Positions 5,931 through 11,856 of a stretch of 11,856 bases of DNA are shown here, piece after piece. Source of the stretch: Pseudomonadota bacterium (GTDB taxonomy: Bacteria > Myxococcota > Polyangia > GCA-2747355 > JACKDQ01); NCBI GenBank assembly GCA_030591195.1, contig JAUVBO010000023.1, positions 1-11,856 of the forward strand, written 5' to 3'. The notes under the pieces were generated by a model. The model had not been told where the DNA came from and made no database searches. It saw only the letters and a program-made list of their open reading frames with translations. Numbering within the stretch: position 1 is the stretch's first letter; each line of letters opens with the position of its first letter. The position numbers and the translations under genes were made by a program.

Positions 5931-7442
5931 CTATCTCCGGTGCAATTCGACGTTGAGGATCACGGTGGTGCCCTCGCGCACGCGCAGTGACTTGCGCTGG
6001 GTGCGGTAGCCCTGGCCCGAGATGATCACTGAGTAGGTACCGGGCTGGACCTCGACGGTGAAGACGCCGTCCGGGCCGACCTGGACGGTGCGGTCGAGCT
6101 CGGGGATCAGCACCGTCGCGCCCTTCACCGCCCGGCCGATGCCCTTGACCGTGCCGCGGATCGTTCCAGGCGCGATCGATGTCCGGGGCTTGAGCCGGAC
6201 GGTGGTGCGAGTCTCGCCGTCGGCCTCGACTTCCACCGCGACCTTGGCCGTCTCGTAGCCGTCGGCTGCGACGACGAGCGTGCGCCGGCCAGCCGGGAGC
6301 TTGAAGGTGTGGAACGTGCCGCGGTCCGGATCCACCGCCAGCCGGGAGACGCCGTCGGCGCCGTCGATCTTGATCTGGGCGGTGCCGAGGGCCTGTCCGG
6401 TGCGCTCGTCGAGCACCTGGCCCGTGACCACGCCGAGCTCGGGGCCCTCGTCGACGGGCGCGTTGTCCTCTCGCACCCGCGGGGCAGCCGGCTTGGTGAA
6501 CGGGTCGAACCGGTAGCTGACCCGGAAGACGAGGTTCCACCGCGGAAGGACGTAGGCGTACTTGCCCGCAGCGAGGGTTGGGCCGCCGCCGTCGCCGACC
6601 CCGATCAGCCCGATGTCCACGGCCGCGAGCATCTGCAGCCCCCGGGCCCTGGTGGGCCAGATCCGGGCGCCGAAGGTCAGCACGCCGGGGCTGTCGCCGA
6701 AGCCTGGGGCGCCGCTGCCGACAAAGGGCTCGAGCGACAGCTCGAGAAACGGTCCGACGTGGCGGGTGTCGTACTCGACGCCGAGGCGGGTCACCAACCG
6801 GTTGAAGGAGCTGACCTGAGCGGCGAATCGCTGGGGCGGTGTGAGCTGGGCCAGGTCGGCGGCATCGAACAGGTTCTCCGAGCCGTCGATGGTGAAGCCG
6901 ACGTTAAGGTGAAGGCTCAGGGGCAGGGCGCTGCCGCCGGTCCAGGAGCCGAGAGCCGAGAGGTTGATCACCGCCGCCGTGCCAGCCGGCTCGAAGAAGC
7001 CGACGCCCGAGGGGAATCGGAGGTTGAACAGGCCGCCCACCGCGAAGCCGGAGCTCGCCCGGAAGTAGCTCCCCTTGAGCGAGATCTCCGGATCGCCGAC
7101 CGCCACCTGCAGCTCATCGGCGGGCCCGCCGGCGCTGCTGTCCGAGATGACGTGGAAGGCCAGGGCTGCCTCGATGAACTTGAGCGGCGCCCACGAGGCG
7201 GTGAAGGTGTTGACCAGTCGCGCGTGGTCTTGACCGCTGAGCAGCAGGTCAGACGCTTTGAAGTACTGGAGGTCGGTCCCCAGCCCGATGGTGCCCGGGG
7301 GTTGGTTGTGGGCGGCGATGGTTCGGACCAGGCCGCGGTGTCCGAGCAGGTTATCGCCGCGGGGCGTCGTCTCCGCGAGCGCGGGTCCCCTCAGGACCTG
7401 GAGGCCTAGCACGAGCACTATCGCAGCGGATTGGGGGCGCAT
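5931..7442 (-). CDS. Beta-barrel-like outer-membrane protein with carboxypeptidase-regulatory-like tail
   Basis: The 503-residue product starts with a signal peptide ending in the AxA site ALA|E (cleavage after residue 23). Residues about 30-315 show repeated short amphipathic strands with aromatic ends (for example RLVTRLGVEYDTRHVGPFLE and WNLVFRVSYRFDPF), as expected of an outer-membrane barrel. After a Pro-rich charged linker (about 318-336) come two similar beta-sandwich units of the carboxypeptidase regulatory-like type: one from GVVTGQVLDERTGQAL (337 onward, with LPAGRRTLVVAADGYE) and one from TIRGTVKGIGRAVKGA (427-503, with VQPGTYSVIISGQGYR). The tail may sit in the periplasm or at the surface and bind peptidoglycan, polysaccharide or a partner; this is inference. 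AGAGAGGGA before the ATG is a good ribosome site. It is the first gene of an operon with the OB-fold-like lipoprotein and is divergent from the kinase gene. Confidence 0.8.
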   Translation of the reverse strand: MRPQSAAIVLVLGLQVLRGPALAETTPRGDNLLGHRGLVRTIAAHNQPPGTIGLGTDLQYFKASDLLLSGQDHARLVNTFTASWAPLKFIEAALAFHVISDSSAGGPADELQVAVGDPEISLKGSYFRASSGFAVGGLFNLRFPSGVGFFEPAGTAAVINLSALGSWTGGSALPLSLHLNVGFTIDGSENLFDAADLAQLTPPQRFAAQVSSFNRLVTRLGVEYDTRHVGPFLELSLEPFVGSGAPGFGDSPGVLTFGARIWPTRARGLQMLAAVDIGLIGVGDGGGPTLAAGKYAYVLPRWNLVFRVSYRFDPFTKPAAPRVREDNAPVDEGPELGVVTGQVLDERTGQALGTAQIKIDGADGVSRLAVDPDRGTFHTFKLPAGRRTLVVAADGYETAKVAVEVEADGETRTTVRLKPRTSIAPGTIRGTVKGIGRAVKGATVLIPELDRTVQVGPDGVFTVEVQPGTYSVIISGQGYRTQRKSLRVREGTTVILNVELHRR

Positions 7443-7474
7443 TGAACCGGTCCCTCTCTGGGTGGACGATCCCC

Positions 7475-7480
7475 AGCATA
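7475..7480 (-). promoter_or_regulatory. Possible -10 element for the barrel-protein operon
   Basis: On the minus strand TATGCT lies 32 bases upstream of the ATG, which would give a leader of about 25 bases carrying the ribosome site. No convincing -35 hexamer is seen at 16-18 bases. The 105-base divergent gap 7443-7547 must also hold the kinase promoter, which I could not place with confidence (TATTAC at 7532-7537 is a weak candidate). Confidence 0.2.
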
Positions 7481-7547
7481 GTTGCCACTCGCAGGGGCGA
7501 ATTGTAAGCTTCTCCGCGGATGAACCTCAAGTATTACGGGGTGGCGT

Positions 7548-9224
7548 GTGGCTTCAGAGGCCAGGTTGTTGGGCGTGGCTGAGCTGGACGGCGGCGGCCC
7601 GATTGCCTCGCGATACGGTCGCTACCAGATCGTTCGCAAGCTGGCCACGGGCGGGATGGGTGAGGTCTATCTGGCCAAGTCCCTCGGGGCGGCTGGCTTT
7701 CAGAAGCGGGTCGTGATCAAGCGCCTGCTGCCGCACCTCGTCCAGCATGCTCACTTCGTCGAAGGTCTGGTCCGGGAGGCCAAGATCCTCGTCATGCTGG
7801 ACCACCCGAACATCGTCCAGGTGCTCGACCTCGGCCGCGAGGGAGAGGACTATTTCATCGCGATGGAGTTCGTCCACGGCTACAACCTCGCGACCGTCGC
7901 CCATTATTGTTCCCAGCGGCGGGTGACGATCCCGGCGGCGGCCTGTGGCTTCGTGGCCCTGCAGGTGCTGGCCGCGCTCGAGTACGCCCATCGGGTCGTA
8001 GGGCCCGACGGATCCCGGCAGAACATCGTCCACCGCGACGTCAGCCCGCAAAACGTGCTGATCTCGAAGGAGGGCCGGGTCAAGCTCGCGGACTTTGGCA
8101 TTGCCAAGGTGCTCAACGAGGCCGAGGCCGAGGTCACCACCAGCCTCAAGGGCAAGTTCCGGTACATGGCCCCCGAGGCCGTGGATGGCGGACGGATCGA
8201 CCAGCGCTACGACCTGTTTGCCGTCGGCATCCTGCTCTTCGAGTCGCTCTGCCGGCGTCACCTCTTCGCCGGTCGTCGCGACGTCGAGATCCTGGCCCAG
8301 GTCCGGGCCGCGCGCGTTCCGCCGATCGCCCGCTATCATCCGGAGGTGCCGCGCGACCTGGTGGCGATCACCGAGCGCGCGCTCCAACGTGATCCCGGGG
8401 CTCGGTTCCAGAGCGCCACCGACTTCGCCACCGCCCTGAGGCAGGCGATGGCGGTCGCCGAGAATGACGCCGGCCAGCAGCTGCGCGCATTCATCGAGGA
8501 CCTCTTCGAGCGGCCCGACTTCCCGCTGAACAAGCCCAAGCTCGCTGACCTCGACGCGGTCGATGCGGAAGTGACCCGCTCGGTGGTCCTCGATTCGGGG
8601 ATCATCGGCGCGAGGAGCACCGGGCCGGGCGGTCGCCGAGCCGGTTACGCCCAGGGGGTGGGCAACCGGGCGATCGTGTGGCTCGGCGGCGGCATTCTGC
8701 TGATCACCGCCGCGGTGGCCTACTTGGCCTACGCGATGCTGCTGCAGGGCCGTCCAGACCATGGGGGCAAGGCCCCGGTGATAATCCAGGTCGAGAACCG
8801 GGGCGCGAGTGGGGCATCCGGCGCCCGTCCTGCGGCTTCGCCGGACAGCGGTGCCGCGCAGGGACCCGAGTTGGACGCCGGTGCGACCGGGCCCCGGGCG
8901 AACGGGACCAAGCAGGGGCCTGTTCGCCGGCGGGCGATCACCTTCACCGAGCGGGTGGGCCAGGCTCGCTTCGGCAAGGCTGGTCGCCAGCTGCGGCGAT
9001 GTTTCGATCGCCACATCGGCGTCTCCAGCACTGAGATCAGCCTGGGGGTCACCTCGATCATCCGCCGCGATGGCCGGGTGACCAAGGTGTCATTGAAGCC
9101 GGCGGACCAGGAGCAGACCGCGCTCGGCAAGTGCGTCAAGCGCGTGGCGCTACGGCTGCGCTACCCACGCCACGACCGGTCCACGGTGACCTTCTACCAG
9201 CCCCTCCGCGTCAAGCGACGCTAG
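7548..9224 (+). CDS. Transmembrane Ser/Thr protein kinase with AgmX/PglI-like C-terminal domain
   Basis: The product is 558 residues from GTG 7548. TTG 7566 or GTG 7575 are possible alternative starts, and the kinase domain is intact in all cases. Hanks-type motifs run in order: glycine loop LATGGMGEVYLAK (32-44), Lys58 in VIK, Glu77 in the C-helix, HRDVSPQNVL (162-171), DFG (182-184) and APE (208-210). The fold ends near 300, so an active RD kinase is expected. The form HRDVSPQN is common in myxobacterial kinases. A linker leads to one membrane helix (about 376-396), an Ala/Gly/Pro-rich stretch, then a domain (about 465-558) with Cys485 and Cys529 and a pattern like the AgmX/PglI C-terminal, TonB-like, domain: a cysteine, SLGVTSIIRRDGRVTKVSL, then GKCVKRVALRLRYP. 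The kinase would face the cytoplasm and the tail the periplasm. Substrate and signal are unknown. It is divergent from the barrel operon and convergent with the glycosyltransferase. Confidence 0.9.
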   Translation: MASEARLLGVAELDGGGPIASRYGRYQIVRKLATGGMGEVYLAKSLGAAGFQKRVVIKRLLPHLVQHAHFVEGLVREAKILVMLDHPNIVQVLDLGREGEDYFIAMEFVHGYNLATVAHYCSQRRVTIPAAACGFVALQVLAALEYAHRVVGPDGSRQNIVHRDVSPQNVLISKEGRVKLADFGIAKVLNEAEAEVTTSLKGKFRYMAPEAVDGGRIDQRYDLFAVGILLFESLCRRHLFAGRRDVEILAQVRAARVPPIARYHPEVPRDLVAITERALQRDPGARFQSATDFATALRQAMAVAENDAGQQLRAFIEDLFERPDFPLNKPKLADLDAVDAEVTRSVVLDSGIIGARSTGPGGRRAGYAQGVGNRAIVWLGGGILLITAAVAYLAYAMLLQGRPDHGGKAPVIIQVENRGASGASGARPAASPDSGAAQGPELDAGATGPRANGTKQGPVRRRAITFTERVGQARFGKAGRQLRRCFDRHIGVSSTEISLGVTSIIRRDGRVTKVSLKPADQEQTALGKCVKRVALRLRYPRHDRSTVTFYQPLRVKRR

Positions 9225-9247
9225 CCCCCCCCCGAACGCGGCTAGCG
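9219..9247. terminator. Inverted repeat covering both convergent stop codons
   Basis: CGCTAGC (9219-9225) and GCTAGCG (9241-9247) form a perfect 7-bp inverted repeat with a 15-base loop. The TAG of the kinase gene (9222-9224) and the TAG of the glycosyltransferase gene (9242-9244 on the minus strand) both lie in its CTAG cores. A run of nine C starts right after the kinase stop (9225-9233). It may be a shared bidirectional terminator; no U-tract is present. Confidence 0.4.
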
Positions 9248-11605
9248 CAGCCGGATGGCGCTGTAGCGGGCGACCTCCCGCCACGGTGGCGGGCGGCGGC
9301 CAACCCGCGCCCGGGCGTGGCCTCGGTCAGCCCGGTGCTCGATCGCCGTGCCGGCGGGCGCGCCGAGGATTCCGATGGCAGCGTAGCCCGCTTCCGGCGC
9401 GGCCTCGAGATCAACCCGACCCCCGAAGCGGCCGATCACCGCGATGGCCTGGGGATGGCGGGTCTTGCCCACCTCGGCCCGCACGCCCAGGGCGACGATG
9501 CTACCGGCCGGGAAGCGGTCGAGGAACTGCTGCAGTTGACGGTAGAGCGCTGGCTTGTGGCGGTAGACCGCAAAGCCGGCCTGGTCGAGCACGGCCCCCG
9601 TATCGGGTGAGATCACCGCGACGTTGACTCCCCGCAGGTTGTCGCTGGCCAGGCGCCCGTCGACCCAGATCTCGCAGAAACGTCCGCCTCGCATGCCTCC
9701 GGAGGCGACGGCGATGTCCACCGGGCTCCGCACGCCGGTCTTGCCCACCAGCCGTGGCCCGGGAGCCAGTGCCACCGACGGGACCTGGTGCTCGAGCACC
9801 AGCCGGTTGACGCCGCGGGTCACCGCCGTCGCCGGGACCGTCAGCGCGATGGTCGACCAGCGGCCCGCCGGGAGATCACGGCTGCCCAGCGCGGTGTCGT
9901 TGAAGGTCACCCGGACCTTGGTGCCGGCGTGCATCGCCTGGGCACGGACCAGCAGCTCGACTTTGCCCGGGCGGTTAATCGGCAGCAGGATCTGCCCTCG
10001 GCTGGATCTCAGGGGGACGTAGCCCACCGTCGCGCCACGCACGGGTCCGCCGAAGCTCTCCGACAGGTTCGGCCGGAAGCGCGGGCTGCTGAGGTCGAGC
10101 ATGGCGTGGAGTAGCGGCTGCCCGGCGGGGTTGGTCGCCGGGTTGATCTCGCCCAGCAGATAGCTGCCGTCGAGACGGTCGTAGGTCCGCGGCGAGACGC
10201 CGTGGCGGATGGCGAAGGGGAGCGAGGCGGGGAGCGACAGCGGGTTGCCGACCGCGCGGTAGAGGCGGTCGACGAGGTTGTGGGTCACCGTCATGTACAG
10301 CGCCTGGGTCGAGCGCACGTCGTACCACTTGAGGTTCTGCTGGGCGAAGCCGCGCATCCACTCGAGGTTGAAGATCGCAGCCACGGCGACGACCGAGGCG
10401 GTGGCGACGGCGGCCGCGCGAGCCGGGCGCCGCTCGATCGTGTCCCGCGCCCAGCGCAGGGCCAGCCCGAGCCCGAGGGCGAAGGCGGGCAGGCATGAGG
10501 TGAAGCGCCGGGCGGAGAAGTTCCAGCCCCACCAGTCGTGGGCGGCTCCGTTGAGCAGGGCGTAGCCAGCGACCACCAGCAGCAGCATCCGCGCCGGGTG
10601 GCGGCGCTGGCGCAGCACGCCGAACAGTCCGAGCAACGCCACCAGATAGAGTGGAGCGCTCGGCAGCAGCCCGTTGCGGGGCGAGAAGAGCGTCGAGTGC
10701 CAGGCGCTCTCGGCCCACCAGAGGAACCCCTCGCCCTGGGGTATCGTCAACGGCGTGCCCTCGAGCCGCTGCCAGATCAGGAGCTGAGGGGAGAAGACCA
10801 GCAGTGCGACCAGCCCACCGATGGCGGGGCCGACCAGCGCCCGGCCGAGGGCTGGCAGGTCGCGCTGGCGGATCGCCGGCGTGAAGCTTCGGATCGCCTC
10901 GGCCAGGGGCAGCAGGGCAAACGGCAGGGTCGCCGGGCGGACCAGCACCGCCAGGCCGGTGGCGGCGCCGAGCCAGATCCATCGTCGGCGGTCCAGCTGG
11001 TCGCGCCAGCGGATCCAGAGCCACGTCAGCAAGGAGGTCGCCATCGCCGCCTGGGCGTGGGAGTAGGCCGCGCCGGTGAGGCAGTAGTAGGGCAGGGGAC
11101 CGGCGAGGGCGGCGCCGAGGGCCGCCCAGAGGGCGTGGCGGCGCCCCACCAGCTGCCGGGCGATGAGGTAACAGAAAAGCAGCGCGAGCCAGCCGTACAC
11201 CAGGGAACCATAGAGCGTACCCACCTGGTGGAAACGTGACAGCCCGTCGGTGGGGACGGCGGCTCCCACGGCGCGGCCCGCGGCGCCGACGGCCTGAGAA
11301 ACGACGAAGAACGGCGACCAGAGCAGCGCTGGCCCGACACCGAAGATGTTGCGGGCCTTGCCCGTGGTGGTCTGTCCGAGGTGAAACGGGTTACCCCACT
11401 CCCGGTACTCGTTGGTGAAGTCGAGATCGCCGTCGACCTGCAGGGACCGGAGGTAGACGTAGTAGTAGTACCCGTCGAGGGTCGCCACGCCGCCGCGCTG
11501 TCCCTGGTAGTCGGTGAACGAGAAGTAGGCGGCGGACCCGAGGACCAGCGTCAGGCCGAGCGCGAGCCGGTCGCGGTCGCCGATGATCGAACGTAGTACC
11601 CGCAT
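9242..11605 (-). CDS. GT-C-type membrane glycosyltransferase fused to an ILEI/FAM3-like domain
   Basis: The 787-residue product has about ten hydrophobic membrane segments in the first ~430 residues. The first external loop has LDGYYYYVYLRSLQVDGDLDF with Asp44, 58, 60 and 62, then NEYREWGNPF and RNIFGVGPALLWSPF, as in dolichyl/polyprenyl-phosphate-sugar glycosyltransferases of the GT39-like group. These take a sugar from a lipid carrier and add it to a target outside the cytoplasm. Residues ~530-620 look like a jelly-roll carbohydrate-binding module (KVRVTFNDTALGSRDLPAGR, then VPATAVTRGVNRLVLEHQ). Residues ~630-757 resemble the ILEI/FAM3 domain (PF15711): FCEIWVDGRL, LRGVNVAVISPDTGAVLD, LDRFPAGSIVALGVRAEV and AAIGILGAPAGTAIE. 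A 30-residue Arg-rich tail follows. The ATG at 11603-11605 lacks a clear ribosome site. Donor and acceptor are unknown. Confidence is high for the GT-C part and good for ILEI. Confidence 0.85.
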   Translation of the reverse strand: MRVLRSIIGDRDRLALGLTLVLGSAAYFSFTDYQGQRGGVATLDGYYYYVYLRSLQVDGDLDFTNEYREWGNPFHLGQTTTGKARNIFGVGPALLWSPFFVVSQAVGAAGRAVGAAVPTDGLSRFHQVGTLYGSLVYGWLALLFCYLIARQLVGRRHALWAALGAALAGPLPYYCLTGAAYSHAQAAMATSLLTWLWIRWRDQLDRRRWIWLGAATGLAVLVRPATLPFALLPLAEAIRSFTPAIRQRDLPALGRALVGPAIGGLVALLVFSPQLLIWQRLEGTPLTIPQGEGFLWWAESAWHSTLFSPRNGLLPSAPLYLVALLGLFGVLRQRRHPARMLLLVVAGYALLNGAAHDWWGWNFSARRFTSCLPAFALGLGLALRWARDTIERRPARAAAVATASVVAVAAIFNLEWMRGFAQQNLKWYDVRSTQALYMTVTHNLVDRLYRAVGNPLSLPASLPFAIRHGVSPRTYDRLDGSYLLGEINPATNPAGQPLLHAMLDLSSPRFRPNLSESFGGPVRGATVGYVPLRSSRGQILLPINRPGKVELLVRAQAMHAGTKVRVTFNDTALGSRDLPAGRWSTIALTVPATAVTRGVNRLVLEHQVPSVALAPGPRLVGKTGVRSPVDIAVASGGMRGGRFCEIWVDGRLASDNLRGVNVAVISPDTGAVLDQAGFAVYRHKPALYRQLQQFLDRFPAGSIVALGVRAEVGKTRHPQAIAVIGRFGGRVDLEAAPEAGYAAIGILGAPAGTAIEHRADRGHARARVGRRPPPWREVARYSAIRLR
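9277..9293 (+). terminator. Possible hairpin within the 3' end of the glycosyltransferase gene
   Basis: CCCGCCA-CGG-TGGCGGG is a perfect 7-bp stem with a 3-base loop, 53 bases after the kinase stop on the plus strand and inside the last codons of the opposite gene. It could end kinase transcripts, but it may only reflect GC-rich Pro/Arg codons. Confidence 0.25.
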
Positions 11606-11611
11606 CCGGGG

Positions 11612-11640
11612 AACTTAACGCGTTCGATCGTCGATGACAC
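11612..11640 (-). promoter_or_regulatory. Possible promoter of the glycosyltransferase gene
   Basis: On the minus strand GTGTCA (11635-11640) and TAAGTT (11612-11617) are 17 bases apart. The -10-like box ends 6 bases before the ATG, so transcripts would be leaderless or nearly so. The -35 matches the sigma-70 consensus at 4 of 6 positions, but the -10 matches only at 3. Confidence 0.3.
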
Positions 11641-11680
11641 GGCGTCGTTTCCGCCGTGGCCGGCGCGACCCATCCGGGCC

Positions 11681-11708
11681 TTGACTAACGATCTGCCCCG
11701 GGTAATGT
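11681..11708 (+). promoter_or_regulatory. Candidate sigma-70 promoter of accD
   Basis: TTGACT (11681-11686) and TAATGT (11703-11708) are separated by 16 bases. The -35 matches TTGACA at 5 of 6 positions, and the -10 fits TANNNT. The -10 box ends 6 bases before the accD ATG, which predicts transcription starting at or next to the A of the start codon, with no room for a ribosome-binding site. Confidence 0.55.
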
Positions 11709-11714
11709 GCGTGC

Positions 11715-11856
11715 ATGGCGTGGTGGAAACGCAAGAGCGGCCCCGCCGCGGCCGCAGCGAAGAAGCCCGTGCCCAAGGGGGTCTGGGCCAAGTGCGACGG
11801 CTGCGGCGAGATCCTCGTCCAATCGGACATCAAGTCCAACGATAACGTCTGCCCCA
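11715..11856 (+). CDS. accD: Acetyl-CoA carboxylase carboxyltransferase beta subunit, 5' end only
   Basis: The frame is open from ATG 11715 to the window edge (47 codons). Its N-terminus begins MAWWKRKS, has an Ala-rich stretch, then VPKGVWAKCDGCGEIL and NDNVCP. This is the typical start of AccD: a short basic leader, then the four-cysteine zinc ribbon, of which Cys27, Cys30 and Cys46 are visible and the fourth would lie just beyond the edge. With AccA, AccD forms the carboxyltransferase that makes malonyl-CoA for fatty-acid synthesis in the cytoplasm. The zinc ribbon is reported to contribute to nucleic-acid binding in E. coli AccD. There is no Shine-Dalgarno motif at a usable distance, and the upstream promoter suggests a leaderless message. 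It is divergent from the glycosyltransferase gene. Confidence 0.9.
   Translation, partial: MAWWKRKSGPAAAAAKKPVPKGVWAKCDGCGEILVQSDIKSNDNVCP

Noticed and set aside
6309..7409. 366-codon plus-strand frame opposite the barrel protein
   Set aside because: Low-complexity Gly/Ala/Glu/Arg composition and no signal or domain; the minus-strand frame has a signal peptide and recognisable domains.
7554..9014. 486-codon minus-strand frame opposite the kinase
   Set aside because: The plus strand carries every kinase motif in order; the minus frame is a composition artefact.
9975..11024. 349-codon minus-strand frame overlapping the glycosyltransferase in another frame
   Set aside because: Pro/Arg/Ala-rich; no sign of a frameshift, since the main frame is continuous through the region.
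10538..11239. 233-codon plus-strand frame opposite the glycosyltransferase
   Set aside because: Gln/Arg/Gly-rich without motifs; the opposite frame encodes clear membrane helices.
11458..11475. GTA/TAG trinucleotide repeat
   Set aside because: Encodes the four-tyrosine run (residues 46-49) of a conserved loop in the glycosyltransferase; not an independent repeat element.
11615..11839. 74-codon minus-strand frame at the right edge
   Set aside because: Lies across the accD start and its promoter; AccD zinc-ribbon residues on the plus strand are far better support.
1..11856. Defence system, prophage, insertion sequence, CRISPR array, tRNA or rRNA
   Set aside because: Looked for transposase, integrase, nuclease, methylase or toxin motifs, spaced repeats and RNA-gene signatures; none was seen.

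Overview
This is a GC-rich window from a Gram-negative bacterium. Three predicted lipoproteins, an outer-membrane barrel protein and a signal-peptidase-I type leader show a diderm envelope. A Hanks-type Ser/Thr kinase with the active-site variant HRDVSPQNVL, followed by one membrane segment and an AgmX/PglI-like C-terminal domain, points to Myxococcota or a related deltaproteobacterial lineage. That assignment is inference from protein style, not from a marker gene. The gene content is mostly envelope and surface biology. I see no mobile element, CRISPR array, tRNA, rRNA or recognisable defence system.

Layout. (1) Positions 1-681 (+): 3' end of a TPR-like helical-repeat protein, cut by the window edge. 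(2) 682-899: non-coding stretch with three small palindromes, REP-like in appearance. (3) 900-1280 (+): small predicted lipoprotein of unknown function. (4) 1390-5416 (+): a tight three-gene unit comprising a DUF374-type acyltransferase, a 715-residue HEAT-repeat lipoprotein and N-acetylglucosamine-6-phosphate deacetylase (NagA). Both junctions are stop/start overlaps (ATGA, then GTGA), so the genes are very likely translationally coupled. NagA is better started at GTG 4166 than at the upstream ATG 4112. (5) 5435-7442 (-): a two-gene operon whose first gene encodes a beta-barrel protein with two C-terminal carboxypeptidase-regulatory-like domains and whose second encodes an OB-fold-like lipoprotein. 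(6) 7548-9224 (+): the transmembrane Ser/Thr kinase. (7) 9242-11605 (-): a 787-residue multi-membrane GT-C-type glycosyltransferase whose C-terminus carries a jelly-roll-like region and an ILEI/FAM3-type domain. (8) 11715-11856 (+): the start of accD, cut by the right edge.

How the genes might work together: acyl-lipid chemistry (DUF374 protein, accD for malonyl-CoA), amino-sugar turnover (NagA), surface glycosylation (GT-C protein) and envelope lipoproteins fit cell-envelope construction and recycling, with the kinase as a possible sensor. Only the 1390-5416 and 5435-7442 groups are tied together by gene arrangement. Any wider pathway is speculation.

The observations most worth a second look are the GT-C/ILEI fusion, the coupled acyltransferase/HEAT-lipoprotein/NagA unit, an apparently leaderless accD with a good promoter ending 6 nt before its ATG, similarly placed -10-like elements before two other genes, inverted repeats covering stop codons at both convergent junctions, and the palindrome cluster at 804-872.
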